From an uncultured bacterium (GTDB lineage Bacteria; Patescibacteriota; Microgenomatia; UBA1406; GWC2-37-13), in NCBI GenBank assembly GCA_937914905.1, contig CALESU010000173.1, positions 1-12,605 on the forward strand: a DNA stretch of 12,605 nt, given 5' to 3'. Made by a program: the position numbers and the translations under genes. The notes beneath the pieces are model-generated. The model had not been told where the DNA came from. It did no database searches and saw only the letters and a program-made list of their open reading frames with translations. Positions 1-7,489 of the stretch are shown here, in pieces (within the stretch, counting starts at the first letter, position 1; the number at the start of each line of letters is the position of its first letter).

Positions 1-455
1 TTTCGAATTTGTTCCTCACGAGGAAGCACGCCTTCTGCTTTTCCAAGGTCAATAGATACATTGTTCATGTCTCGTCGTATCACTCGTGCACGGATGAGAG
101 TACCTACTTGGTCTTGATAATGAGAGATTACAGTCTTTTTTTCGGCTTCGCGAATTTTTTGTACGATTACTTGTCGCGCAGTTTGTGCAGCGATTCTGCC
201 AAATCCGGGAGGTGTGATATCTGCCTCTTCTTTCATAATATGAGTCTCTCCTGAGTTCATATTGATTTTTACGGTAATGCCTCCATCTTGATCTTCCTCG
301 CCTTCAACTCGCTCAGGGAATTGATCAGGATGTTCTTTGCGAAACGCAGCCAAAATGGCAGACTCCATGGATTGGATGACTTCTTCAACGGTTATTCCAC
401 GTTCTGATGCAACTTGATTGAGTGCGAGTGCGAACTCACTTTTTACAATTACCAT
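1..455 (-). CDS. nusA: Transcription termination/antitermination factor NusA, N-terminal part (runs off the left edge)
   Basis: This is an open frame on the minus strand from the ATG at 455-453 to the window edge with no stop, about 151 residues. It begins MVIVKSEFALALNQVASERG and continues through the alpha/beta N-terminal domain of NusA, which binds RNA polymerase near the RNA exit channel. Residues from about 127 begin an S1 RNA-binding domain, with the typical stretch VSIDLGKAEGVLPREEQI near the edge. The KH domains would lie outside the window. NusA modulates pausing, intrinsic termination and antitermination. The gene is divergent from radA; a rimP gene, the common upstream neighbour of nusA, is absent here. 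No Shine-Dalgarno precedes the ATG; instead a -10-like TAGAAT ends 7 nt upstream, suggesting a leaderless mRNA. The identification is firm; the 3' portion is unseen. Confidence 0.93.
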   Translation of the reverse strand, partial: MVIVKSEFALALNQVASERGITVEEVIQSMESAILAAFRKEHPDQFPERVEGEEDQDGGITVKINMNSGETHIMKEEADITPPGFGRIAAQTARQVIVQKIREAEKKTVISHYQDQVGTLIRARVIRRDMNNVSIDLGKAEGVLPREEQIR

Positions 456-462
456 ACAGCTA

Positions 463-490
463 ATTCTATCAGAAAAAAAGCCAAATTCAA
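463..490 (-). promoter_or_regulatory. Predicted nusA promoter (leaderless spacing)
   Basis: On the minus strand TTGAAT (490-485) and TAGAAT (468-463) are separated by 16 bp. Only 7 nt lie between the -10 element and the nusA ATG at 455, so the expected transcription start falls on or one base before the start codon. It lies in the short region shared with the divergent radA promoter. Inferred from motif and spacing only. Confidence 0.6.
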
Positions 491-505
491 CGCAAGAAAA
501 TGCGG

Positions 506-511
506 TACAAT
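506..511 (+). promoter_or_regulatory. Predicted radA -10 element
   Basis: TACAAT at 506-511 is followed by 7 nt and then the ATG at 519. No convincing -35 hexamer is seen at 16-18 bp upstream, so this is weaker than the nusA promoter. If real, the ATG at 510 would lie inside the -10 element and could not be on the transcript, which favours the start at 519 and a leaderless message. Confidence 0.4.
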
Positions 512-518
512 GGGTGGC

Positions 519-1808
519 ATGGGAAGGTATATTTGTACAAACTGTGGAGAAGGAACTGCATCATGGATGGGAAAGTGCCCAAGCTGTGGCGAATGGAATA
601 CATTTGAAGCTCAGGCCGAAACTTCAGATAAAAAAAATCGTCCCGTGGGTGAATTTAAATCAGTATCTTTTTCATCCATTCAATCGCTTAGTAATAAAAG
701 AATTCCCACAGGAATGTTTGAGTTTGACCGAGTTCTTGGAGGTGGGTTGGTCAAAGGAGAGGTTCTTCTTCTTACCGGAGAACCGGGTGTAGGAAAATCT
801 ACCCTCCTCCTTCAAGGATTGAAAAATCTTTCCACTCTTTACATCTCGGGAGAAGAATCAGGAGAACAAGTGAAGGAACGAGCCGTGAGACTTGGCATGG
901 ATCTTTCTCGATTCCTATTCTCGGACTCTCTCGAAATTACTTCAGTAATACAAGGAATTGAAAAGCTCAAGGAAAAGCCTGATATTGTGGTGATTGATTC
1001 TGTACAAACAATGTATGCACAAGATGTGGAGGCCTTGCCAGGAAGTGTTTCTCAACTGCGGGAAGGAAGTGCGAGGCTCATCCAATTTGCGAAAAAATCA
1101 GCAATTCCATTTATTATGGTGGGGCACATTACGAAAGGGGGAGAAATTGCGGGACCAAAAACACTTGAACACATGGTGGATGCCGTACTTACATTTGAAG
1201 GAGAGCGTGTATCTCATTACCGAGTTCTGCGTGCTCAGAAAAATCGATTTGGCACGACGGAAGAAATTGGTATGTTTGAAATGAGTACGCAAGGGTTGGT
1301 GGAGATTAACGATCCGCTAGCCTTTACCGAAACTCATTCAAAACAAGTGGTTCCCGGAAAATCACTCATCGGAGTCATGGAGGGAAAACGTCCGCTTTTT
1401 TTCGAACTTCAAACACTTGCCACTCCTTCCTTCCTCCCCATGCCACGACGTGTAGTGAAGGGTGTAGATTACAACAAGTTACTGCTTCTTCTTGCCGTGA
1501 TAGAAAAACACCTCCGCGTTTCACTCGGGAAACTCGACATCTATATGAATGTAGTCGGAGGAATCGAGATAAAGTCACCTGCAACAGATCTTGGGATCGT
1601 TGCCTCGATCTTGTCTTCAGCAAAAAACACACCATTGCCCGCGCATTCTGTGTTTGTGGGAGAAGTGGGACTTTTGGGAGAAGTCCGCTCAGTGCCTGGT
1701 CAGGATCGGATCCTTTCGGAAAGCAAGCGCTTGCGGTTTTCAAAAGCGTTTTCGGCTCAAACGACGCCCTCAATCCGTGAACTTGCCTCGCAGATTTTTG
1801 AAAAGTAA
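519..1808 (+). CDS. radA: DNA repair protein RadA (Sms), RecA-like branch-migration ATPase
   Basis: RadA is a hexameric, RecA-related ATPase that promotes branch migration of recombination intermediates in homologous repair. With the start at 519 the protein has 429 residues, close to the family's usual 450. In order it shows an N-terminal C4 zinc finger (Cys6, Cys9, Cys20, Cys23), the Walker A loop GEPGVGKS at about 87-94, a Walker B strand ending IVVIDS, the RadA-specific KNRFG motif at about 241-245, and a C-terminal Lon-protease-like domain (region VVGGIEIKSPATDLGIVAS). The frame is open back to 414, but that upstream part overlaps nusA on the other strand and lacks RadA sequence. ATG 510 (three residues longer) is the alternative start. 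No Shine-Dalgarno is present. Its stop lies 8 bp from the stop of the convergent RodZ-like gene, and no terminator hairpin is evident between them. Confidence 0.95.
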   Translation: MGRYICTNCGEGTASWMGKCPSCGEWNTFEAQAETSDKKNRPVGEFKSVSFSSIQSLSNKRIPTGMFEFDRVLGGGLVKGEVLLLTGEPGVGKSTLLLQGLKNLSTLYISGEESGEQVKERAVRLGMDLSRFLFSDSLEITSVIQGIEKLKEKPDIVVIDSVQTMYAQDVEALPGSVSQLREGSARLIQFAKKSAIPFIMVGHITKGGEIAGPKTLEHMVDAVLTFEGERVSHYRVLRAQKNRFGTTEEIGMFEMSTQGLVEINDPLAFTETHSKQVVPGKSLIGVMEGKRPLFFELQTLATPSFLPMPRRVVKGVDYNKLLLLLAVIEKHLRVSLGKLDIYMNVVGGIEIKSPATDLGIVASILSSAKNTPLPAHSVFVGEVGLLGEVRSVPGQDRILSESKRLRFSKAFSAQTTPSIRELASQIFEK

Positions 1809-1816
1809 CTACCGTT

Positions 1817-2437
1817 TTACTCAAGAAGAATTTCATCGTATACCACTGACTCTTTTCCATTGGCTCCCACAACTTCAATGCGAAGCGTGTTTACTCCTTT
1901 GGTAAGGGGAAATGAGTAACGGAAAATCCCTTCTTTGTCGGGGAAAAATTCTTCTCCCTGAATGCGAATAGTTGACTCGGGCTTTGTTTTTCCCACCACC
2001 GTAATTTTTTCTACATTCCGAACAATTTTTTTCTGTGGCTCAAGAATAGTGATATAGGGAGGAGCAAGATATTGAAGTATTTGATAGCCAAAATAAAGCA
2101 AAAAGAAAACGCAAACGATTGAAATGGATACGATGAGTAATTTTTTAGTTTCGGGCAATAACTGGAGAGAAGGAAGTTTTTTTTTAAAAGCAAGATCGTC
2201 AACTCGTTCATAATCCCTGCGGAAATATGCCATCGCTTTTTCAGGTTCCAAACCCAAAAACAATGCATAAGACCTTATTACTCCTTCAATATACACTCGT
2301 GAAGTAAATGCTGACCAATTCTCCTCTTCAACAGCTTGTAAGTAACGCGTGCGAATGCGCGTGTGCTTATGCGCTTGATCTATTGTCACGTTTTGCCTGA
2401 TTCGTTCCTCTTGAAGGATTTTTCCTACAGTAATCAT
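1817..2437 (-). CDS. RodZ-like protein: cytoplasmic helix-turn-helix, one membrane span, extracytoplasmic Ig-like domain
   Basis: A 206-residue protein. Residues 1-75 form a Cro/RodZ-type helix-turn-helix domain (MITVGKILQEERIRQNVTID, then RTRYLQAVEEENW and YIEGVIRSYALFLGL, a pattern typical of RodZ N-termini). A basic linker (FKKK, ETKK) precedes a single hydrophobic span at about 100-122. The rest (about 128-206) looks like a beta-rich Ig-like domain, with PPYITILEP, TVVGKTKPESTIRIQG and GVNTLRIEVVGANG. In E. coli RodZ links MreB to the cell-wall elongation machinery and uses its HTH for protein contact rather than DNA binding. An equivalent role here is an inference, because no mreB is in view. 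It is last in the minus-strand block after efp. The ATG has no Shine-Dalgarno of its own but overlaps the stop of a possible 9-codon ORF (ATGA at 2437-2434). Confidence 0.8.
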   Translation of the reverse strand: MITVGKILQEERIRQNVTIDQAHKHTRIRTRYLQAVEEENWSAFTSRVYIEGVIRSYALFLGLEPEKAMAYFRRDYERVDDLAFKKKLPSLQLLPETKKLLIVSISIVCVFFLLYFGYQILQYLAPPYITILEPQKKIVRNVEKITVVGKTKPESTIRIQGEEFFPDKEGIFRYSFPLTKGVNTLRIEVVGANGKESVVYDEILLE

Positions 2438-2463
2438 GATGTGAAGGAATCGGATTGATTCAT
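2434..2463 (-). CDS. Possible 9-codon leader ORF coupled to the RodZ-like gene
   Basis: On the minus strand, ATG at 2463-2461 opens a frame encoding MNQSDSFTS. It ends at TGA 2436-2434, which overlaps the ATG of the downstream gene as ATGA. GAGAGG (2476-2471) lies 7 nt before this ATG and is the only clear Shine-Dalgarno-like sequence in front of any start in the window. This is the arrangement expected of a translationally coupled leader. The same bases can also be read as part of a promoter (TTGATT, 17 bp, TATGAA), and a frame this short may be chance. Confidence 0.3.
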   Translation of the reverse strand: MNQSDSFTS

Positions 2464-2487
2464 AGTGTTACCTCTCAAGCAAATCAA
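2459..2487 (-). promoter_or_regulatory. Possible promoter for the RodZ-like gene
   Basis: On the minus strand TTGATT (2487-2482, overlapping the efp stop codon) and TATGAA (2464-2459) are 17 bp apart. The expected start would give a leader of about 15 nt before the ATG at 2437. The -10 match is only moderate, and this reading competes with the leader-ORF reading of the same bases. Confidence 0.3.
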
Positions 2488-3053
2488 CCAGAATTTGCTC
2501 GACCGGTATATTCTCCTGTTTCTGGATTAACCGTAATGAGCTCATTTTGTTTAATAAAAAGAGGAACCATAACCTTAGCTCCTGTTTCTAGTATTGCTTC
2601 TTTTTTTGCTCCTCCTACAGTGTCTCCTCGGGCTGCATCTTCAGATTCAACAACTTTCAAAGTTACGCTGACGGGGGGTCGGACACTAATGGGTTTGTCG
2701 TTATGCACATAAATATACATCGTTTCTCCTTCTTTGAAATAGTGAATGATGTCTCCCACCATTACTAAAGGAACTTCGTATTGATTGTATGTTTGTTGAT
2801 CCATGAAAAATGCATTTTCAGTATCTTTATAGAGATATTGCATTTCAATACTCGTCACTTCGACTGTTTCTACCGATTCGTTTGATTTAAATGCATAGTC
2901 GATAGTTTTTCCTGATGTCACGTTTTTGAGCTTTGATCTCATAAGAGCAGCTCCTTTTCCCGGAGAGTAAAACTCAGTTTTTTGGACTTGCCAAATATCA
3001 TTTTGGTAGATAATGAATTCTCCCTTTTTTAGATTTCCCGCTTGCACTGACAT
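2484..3053 (-). CDS. efp: Translation elongation factor P (EF-P)
   Basis: A 189-residue protein, the normal EF-P length. EF-P binds between the P and E sites of stalled ribosomes and relieves arrest on polyproline stretches. The N-terminal KOW-like domain carries the modification loop SPGKGAAL with Lys33, the counterpart of E. coli Lys34. Two OB-fold domains follow, with YLYKDTENAFFMDQQTYNQYEVP in domain II and PISVRPPVSVTLKVVESE leading into domain III. A C-terminal EF-P signature is present (VPLFIKQNELITVNPETGEYTGR). The gene directly follows epmA, the enzyme expected to modify Lys33, with a 25-bp gap, so the two are probably co-expressed. The leader is AT-rich with no Shine-Dalgarno. Confidence 0.97.
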   Translation of the reverse strand: MSVQAGNLKKGEFIIYQNDIWQVQKTEFYSPGKGAALMRSKLKNVTSGKTIDYAFKSNESVETVEVTSIEMQYLYKDTENAFFMDQQTYNQYEVPLVMVGDIIHYFKEGETMYIYVHNDKPISVRPPVSVTLKVVESEDAARGDTVGGAKKEAILETGAKVMVPLFIKQNELITVNPETGEYTGRANSG

Positions 3054-3066
3054 AAAAATTGAAAAA

Positions 3067-3096
3067 TTAATAAAGTAATTATTCTTGTATGGTCAA
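3067..3096 (-). promoter_or_regulatory. Possible efp promoter inside the 3' end of epmA
   Basis: On the minus strand TTGACC (3096-3091) is followed after 18 bp by TATTAA (3072-3067), with 13 nt to the efp ATG. The -35 matches consensus at five of six positions and the -10 at four. If used, efp would be transcribed independently of epmA with a leader of about 6 nt. Confidence 0.35.
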
Positions 3097-4083
3097 AAGC
3101 ATTATGTCTGATAAAGACTGAGCATCGCTCCAGACCATCCCCATGCGCTCCAATCCAATTGCGATCCCCGTTGACGTGGGCAATCCTTTATGCAATGCAT
3201 CAAGGAAACCGTAATCTAAGGGATGTTCTATTTTACCAGATCTCTTTCTTTCTTCTTGCTCACCTTGTAAACGTTTTGATTGGAGTTCGTGGTCGACCAG
3301 CTCAGAGTAACAGTTGCCAAGTTCAATTCCTTCAATATAAAACTCAAATCGTTGTGCCGTCTTGCCATCTGGATTTGGTTTTGAAAGCGCTGCAAAAACT
3401 AGCGGATAATCAAACAAAAATGTGGGTTTACCGGAAGTTCCCAAATGAGATTCAATTTCCTGAGTGTACAGTTGAGACCACACATCTTCGTATGAAAAAC
3501 CTTCCGTAGCATATCCTTTTTCACGTGCACGAGCAATAAAAGCATCAGGATCAAAAAGATCTGAAGGCTTAATGGAAGCATATCTTTCAAATGCTTCCGC
3601 AACAGTGAGCTCTTCTGCATCGGCAAGATTTACTTTCTTTCCCTGAAACGTCAACCAATCTGTGCCATAAAGCTCTTGAGTGATAGTTCGCATCATGTCA
3701 GATACGACACGTTTCATATAGGTATAGTTTTCTCCCACTTTATAGAGCTCGAGCATGGTAAATTCGGAGAAATGTTTGTCTGAAGTGGGTTCGCTATTGC
3801 GAAATGATTTGCCCATATAGTAGCAATCCCCTACACCTTCAGAAAGTAATCGTTTGATAAAAAGTTCGGGAGATGGGGTGAGATACAATTTTTCCCGCTT
3901 TTGCATATAGCGGAATTCTGTCTCAAATACTTCCAAATATCCCTCAGGGATCAGGGCGGGAGAAAGAATGGGAAGGTCTAATTCGAGATAGTGATTTGCA
4001 TTTAAAAATGAATGAATAGCATCCGTCATTCGCCGATAGGTTTTATACCTATCCAAATGATCAATATGTGTTTGTATCTGCAT
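3079..4083 (-). CDS. epmA: EF-P lysine ligase, GenX/EpmA-type class II synthetase paralogue
   Basis: A 334-residue class II aminoacyl-tRNA-synthetase catalytic core without the N-terminal OB-fold anticodon-binding domain of true lysyl-tRNA synthetases; E. coli EpmA is 325 residues. Motif 2 is seen as FRNSEP (94-99) and EFTMLELY (107-114). GNCYSELVDHELQSKR resembles the late active-site segment, and motif 3 is GIAIGLERMGMVW (306-318). The family activates a lysine with ATP and attaches it to EF-P rather than to tRNA. The adjacent efp gene, with a lysine at the modification position, strongly supports that role. No EpmB-type lysine 2,3-aminomutase lies in the window, so whether alpha- or beta-lysine is used cannot be told here. 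It follows dnaJ by 17 bp and has no Shine-Dalgarno. Confidence 0.9.
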   Translation of the reverse strand: MQIQTHIDHLDRYKTYRRMTDAIHSFLNANHYLELDLPILSPALIPEGYLEVFETEFRYMQKREKLYLTPSPELFIKRLLSEGVGDCYYMGKSFRNSEPTSDKHFSEFTMLELYKVGENYTYMKRVVSDMMRTITQELYGTDWLTFQGKKVNLADAEELTVAEAFERYASIKPSDLFDPDAFIARAREKGYATEGFSYEDVWSQLYTQEIESHLGTSGKPTFLFDYPLVFAALSKPNPDGKTAQRFEFYIEGIELGNCYSELVDHELQSKRLQGEQEERKRSGKIEHPLDYGFLDALHKGLPTSTGIAIGLERMGMVWSDAQSLSDIMLLTIQE

Positions 4084-4100
4084 ACCAACTGTGTCAAAAT

Positions 4101-4958
4101 CTATACTCCTAGCTCCCGATCAAGTTCTTCGATCAGCTTTTTAGCTTTGCCTGATACTTTCTGAGGGGTCACTACTTTGTATTGGACATATTGGTCTCCA
4201 CGTCGAGAGGAGTTGGGATACGGGATCCCTTGGTCACGCAATCGTACCGTTGTTCCGGATTGAGTGCCTGGCTTTACTTTCAACTGTATCGAACTATCAA
4301 TCGTTTTTACAGAAATTACTGCGCCCAGCGTTGCCTGAGGAAATGAAATTTGTTTTTCCACAATAACATCTTGTCCTTCCCGGCGAAAGATGGGATCAGG
4401 CATCACTTCAACCACAACGTCAAACTCGTTAAAACGAATGCGAGATCCGGTATCAACGCCTGCGGGGACTTTGATTTTATGTTCTTTTCCTGAAATGACC
4501 GTGGTTTTAGTGACTCCTTTTACGGCTTCTTCAAACGTGAGACGAATTTGATACACGGATCGTTGTTGTGCTCTTCCATAGGGATTCCGTGAACCAAAAA
4601 ACTGTTCAAAAATATCAAAAGGGTCTACTCCACCAAAGTCAAAATTCACTCCTTGCCCTCCCATATTGCTGTAGTATTGCTGGTATCCCCCACCATAGGG
4701 AGATTGACCCCCTGCTTGCCCTCCACGACCACCACCCGTGCGAGTGTACCCATCATGACCCAGTTGGTCATATGTCTGTTTTTTCTTCTCATCAGATAGA
4801 ACCTCATAGGCCTGGTTTATTTCTTTGAATGTTTTTTCTGCTTCAGGCGCTTTATTTCTGTCTGGGTGCCACTTCAATGCAAGTTTTCGGTATGCAGATT
4901 TGATTTCTGCAGGATTTGCTTGCTTTGAGACACCCAATACTTCGTAATATGATTTCAT
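4101..4958 (-). CDS. DnaJ-family co-chaperone without zinc fingers (class B / CbpA-like)
   Basis: A 285-residue J-protein that should stimulate ATP hydrolysis by the neighbouring DnaK and deliver substrates to it. The J-domain spans about 1-65 with the HPD motif at 31-33. A Gly/Phe-rich linker follows at about 74-128, with [14 protein letters not shown] and [15 protein letters not shown]. Two C-terminal beta-sandwich substrate-binding regions follow at about 133-285 ([50 protein letters not shown]). The four CxxCxGxG repeats of canonical class A DnaJ are absent, and no cysteine is present at all, so the architecture is that of CbpA or class B Hsp40. Its place after hrcA-grpE-dnaK is that of dnaJ. 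It lies just past a strong terminator with no obvious promoter of its own, so it may depend on read-through. No Shine-Dalgarno is seen. Confidence 0.92.
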   Translation of the reverse strand: MKSYYEVLGVSKQANPAEIKSAYRKLALKWHPDRNKAPEAEKTFKEINQAYEVLSDEKKKQTYDQLGHDGYTRTGGGRGGQAGGQSPYGGGYQQYYSNMGGQGVNFDFGGVDPFDIFEQFFGSRNPYGRAQQRSVYQIRLTFEEAVKGVTKTTVISGKEHKIKVPAGVDTGSRIRFNEFDVVVEVMPDPIFRREGQDVIVEKQISFPQATLGAVISVKTIDSSIQLKVKPGTQSGTTVRLRDQGIPYPNSSRRGDQYVQYKVVTPQKVSGKAKKLIEELDRELGV

Positions 4959-4972
4959 AAGGTACCAAAAGG

Positions 4973-5007
4973 AAAAAAGGGCGCACTACACATTTCTGTG
5001 GCGCCCC
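4973..5007 (-). terminator. Rho-independent terminator between dnaK and dnaJ
   Basis: Read on the minus strand, GCGCCC pairs with GGGCGC (5006-5001 with 4984-4979). A second inner stem CACA/TGTG closes a 4-nt loop, with a 4-nt bulge on one side. Six T residues follow immediately (4978-4973). It lies 24 bp after the dnaK stop and 14 bp before the dnaJ ATG. On the other strand the stem is followed by CTTTTC, so weak termination in that direction is possible. Confidence 0.85.
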
Positions 5008-5030
5008 TTTTCTCCGTATTTAACTTTTTA

Positions 5031-6941
5031 TTAGGAAACTACTTCGCCTTCTTCGACATCCCCTTTACCATTCTTCTTCGAATCAGATGGTTTAGCCTCT
5101 TCTTGACCAGCTTGATCTTCGGAAGGCTGTGCCTCTGTTGATTTATCTTGGTATGCAGCTTGTCCTATCTTTTGCAAAGAAGTGGAAAGTTCGTCGACCT
5201 TTGCATTTATCTCACTTGGCTCTGCGTCCTCTTTTGCCATAAGGTCTTTTACCTGCTTTATCTTGTCTTCAACTTCTGTTTTGATCTCAGCAGGTACTTT
5301 ATCTCCACCATCTTTTAAGGATTTTTCAGCTGTGTACACGAGATGTTCCGCTTTATTTTTGGCCTCAATCCGGTCTTTTAACTTTTTATCTTCGTCGGCA
5401 TGAGCTTCTGCTTCTTGTTTCATTTTTTCAACTTCAGCATCGGATAGACCCGTACCTCCCTTTATGGTGATACTTTGGGATTTACCAGAAGCTTTGTCTT
5501 TCGCGGTAACAGTTAATAGTCCATTTGCATCAAGATCAAACGTAACCTCAATCTGAGGAACGCCCCGAGGAGCAGGTGGGATCCCATCAAGATTAAACAT
5601 TCCCAGAGATTTGTTATCTCGTGCCATTGGTCGTTCCCCTTGCAAGACATGAATTTGCACTTGTGTCTGGTTGTCTTGCGCGGTAGAAAATGTTTCGGAT
5701 TTCGAGGTAGGAATCGTGGTATTTCGCTCAATAAGAGGAGTGGTTACTCCACCTAAAGTTTCCACGCCCATGGTAAGCGGGGTCACATCGAGGAGCACCA
5801 CGTCTTTTGCGTCTCCTGTCAAAATTCCTCCTTGAATTGCCGCCCCTATTGCAACCACTTCGTCTGGATTGACTGATCTATTGGGTTCTTTTCCAAAAAA
5901 TTCCTTTACTTCCTCAACGATCTTTGGCATGCGAGTCATTCCTCCCACCATGATAATTTCATTGATATCTTTTTGCTCTAATTTTGCATCTTTAAGCGCC
6001 GCTCGTACGGGACCAAAACTCCTTTTGACCAATTCGTCAACGAGGGATTCGTACTTTGCACGGGATATTTTAAGCACCAGATGCAAAGGTTGATTGTCTC
6101 GGACGGTGATGTATGGAAGATTTATTTCAGCTTCTTGCGAAGAAGAAAGCTCAATTTTTGCTTTTTCTGCAGCTTCTTTCAAACGCTGTAATGCTTGTGT
6201 ATCTTTTCTTAAATCGACGGTGTGCTCTTTCTTGAATTCATCAGCAATGTGGTTAATCAGGACTTGATCAAAGTCGTCTCCACCAAGATGTGTGTCGCCA
6301 TTGGTTGCCTTCACTTCAAATACACCGTCACCAAGTTCAAGGATGGTAATGTCGAATGTTCCTCCACCAAGATCATATACCGCAATGGTGTGTGCATGTG
6401 ATTTATCTAAACCGTACGCAAGAGCGGCGGCAGTAGGTTCATTTAAGATTCTCTCAACTTCCAAACCTGCAATCTGTCCTGCTTGCTTTGTGGCTTGACG
6501 CTGTGCATCATCAAAATATGCCGGAACGGTAATTACTGCTTTTTCAATTTTTTCTCCCAAATATGCTTCTGCATCTTCTTTAATTTTTTTGAGAACCATT
6601 GCGGATACTTCTTCAGGAGTGTATGTTTCTCCCTCAACCTCAACAGCTACTCGACCGTCTTTTCCCTCTTTGATCTTGTAGGGCAAAAATTCTTGCTCTT
6701 TCTTTACTGATGCGTCAGAGATTCTACGACCCATGAGGCGCTTGATTGAGTAAATGGTTTTTTGAGGATTTAAAACAAGTTGTCTTTTTGCCACGTCTCC
6801 CACGATCCGCTTAGTCGGATCTACTACGGAAGGAATGACGTTTCTCCCTTCTTGAGAAAAAATGATTTTAGGTTTCCCTGCTTCCATGACTGCAACTGCA
6901 GAGTTTGTTGTTCCGAGATCTATACCAATTATTTTTGACAT
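5031..6941 (-). CDS. dnaK: Molecular chaperone DnaK (Hsp70)
   Basis: A 636-residue Hsp70, full length for the family (E. coli 638). The ATPase domain opens with [15 protein letters not shown] (4-18) and has the second phosphate loop [17 protein letters not shown] and the adenosine-region stretch [13 protein letters not shown]. The linker [19 protein letters not shown] leads to the substrate-binding domain, and the C-terminus is a charged lid and tail ending EEGEVVS. It folds and refolds client proteins in the cytosol in ATP-driven cycles with the J-protein and GrpE encoded on either side. The segment [14 protein letters not shown] is the insertion found in Gram-negative-type DnaK and absent from Firmicutes proteins. 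The gene follows grpE by 35 bp and has an extended -10 promoter element in that gap, so it may be transcribed from its own start as well as from the hrcA promoter. A strong terminator follows it. Confidence 0.99.
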   Translation of the reverse strand: MSKIIGIDLGTTNSAVAVMEAGKPKIIFSQEGRNVIPSVVDPTKRIVGDVAKRQLVLNPQKTIYSIKRLMGRRISDASVKKEQEFLPYKIKEGKDGRVAVEVEGETYTPEEVSAMVLKKIKEDAEAYLGEKIEKAVITVPAYFDDAQRQATKQAGQIAGLEVERILNEPTAAALAYGLDKSHAHTIAVYDLGGGTFDITILELGDGVFEVKATNGDTHLGGDDFDQVLINHIADEFKKEHTVDLRKDTQALQRLKEAAEKAKIELSSSQEAEINLPYITVRDNQPLHLVLKISRAKYESLVDELVKRSFGPVRAALKDAKLEQKDINEIIMVGGMTRMPKIVEEVKEFFGKEPNRSVNPDEVVAIGAAIQGGILTGDAKDVVLLDVTPLTMGVETLGGVTTPLIERNTTIPTSKSETFSTAQDNQTQVQIHVLQGERPMARDNKSLGMFNLDGIPPAPRGVPQIEVTFDLDANGLLTVTAKDKASGKSQSITIKGGTGLSDAEVEKMKQEAEAHADEDKKLKDRIEAKNKAEHLVYTAEKSLKDGGDKVPAEIKTEVEDKIKQVKDLMAKEDAEPSEINAKVDELSTSLQKIGQAAYQDKSTEAQPSEDQAGQEEAKPSDSKKNGKGDVEEGEVVS

Positions 6942-6956
6942 ATATATGTGTGTAAA

Positions 6957-6965
6957 ATTATAACA
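6957..6965 (-). promoter_or_regulatory. Internal extended -10 promoter upstream of dnaK
   Basis: On the minus strand TGTTATAAT (6965-6957) is a perfect extended -10 (TG, one base, TATAAT). It begins 12 bp past the grpE stop, and 15 nt separate the hexamer from the dnaK ATG, giving an expected leader of about 8-9 nt with no Shine-Dalgarno. No good -35 hexamer is needed for this class of promoter and none is obvious. Confidence 0.55.
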
Positions 6966-6976
6966 ATTGATTCGCT

Positions 6977-7462
6977 TTATCCTGATTTCTGCACTTTCTC
7001 CACGGTAACCCGAGCGTGTCGGACAAGTTGACCGTTGAGTATGTATCCTTTTTGGACGACATGTACAATTGTATTTTCTTTTTCTCCTTCGACAACTTCA
7101 GCAACTTCCGCGGTATGTGGGTCAAATTGCTTACCCTGAAGGTCCAATTCTTGCAATCCCAATTCTTTCAAAACTCGCTTGAATGACTCTGAAACCATCT
7201 TGAGACCAGGGTCTGAAGTAAACACCTCAGCTTGTTCTATCATATCTACGACGGGAAGAATGCGCGAGACGACTTCTTTCGTAATATAATCTCGCATCAT
7301 GGCCCGTTCTTGTCGCGTACGCATTTCAAGGTTTTGATAATCCGCAAGAGCTCTCAAATATTTGTCATTCAGTATCTGTATTTCTTGTTTTGCATCCTCT
7401 TGAGGTTCTGTCTTGAGTTTTTCTTCAGCTTCTGGTTGTGTGTGGGTTTTTTTGTGTGTCAT
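6977..7462 (-). CDS. grpE: GrpE, nucleotide exchange factor for DnaK
   Basis: A 161-residue protein from ATG 7462. GrpE dimerises through a long N-terminal helix and opens the DnaK nucleotide-binding cleft to release ADP. The sequence has a charged, Glu/Lys-rich N-terminus, a helical region at about 28-60 ([20 protein letters not shown]) and the C-terminal beta-domain signature ([12 protein letters not shown], then [21 protein letters not shown]). The frame could start 7 residues earlier at a TTG (7483), but the ATG is preferred because the extra residues are not GrpE-like. It lies 27 bp after the hrcA stop in the same operon. No convincing Shine-Dalgarno is present at either start. Confidence 0.95.
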   Translation of the reverse strand: MTHKKTHTQPEAEEKLKTEPQEDAKQEIQILNDKYLRALADYQNLEMRTRQERAMMRDYITKEVVSRILPVVDMIEQAEVFTSDPGLKMVSESFKRVLKELGLQELDLQGKQFDPHTAEVAEVVEGEKENTIVHVVQKGYILNGQLVRHARVTVEKVQKSG

Positions 7463-7489
7463 AGGATATCTTTTGATAAACAATAGATT

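Noticed and set aside
414..518. N-terminal extension of the radA frame from the ATG at 414
   Set aside because: It overlaps the start of nusA on the other strand, encodes no RadA-like sequence, and the zinc finger begins directly after the ATG at 519.
1800..1830. Possible terminator between the convergent radA and RodZ-like genes
   Set aside because: Only a 5-bp AT-rich stem (AGTAA/TTACT) without a T-tract could be found.
1375..1878. 167-codon open frame on the minus strand inside radA
   Set aside because: It is antisense to the conserved Lon-like domain of radA and its translation (many Ser, Arg and Leu, no domain pattern) looks like a shadow.
7463..7483. Upstream TTG start for grpE adding seven residues
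   Set aside because: The ATG at 7462 is a better start codon and the added residues MFIKRYP do not match the charged GrpE N-terminus. Neither site has a Shine-Dalgarno, so the choice is not certain.
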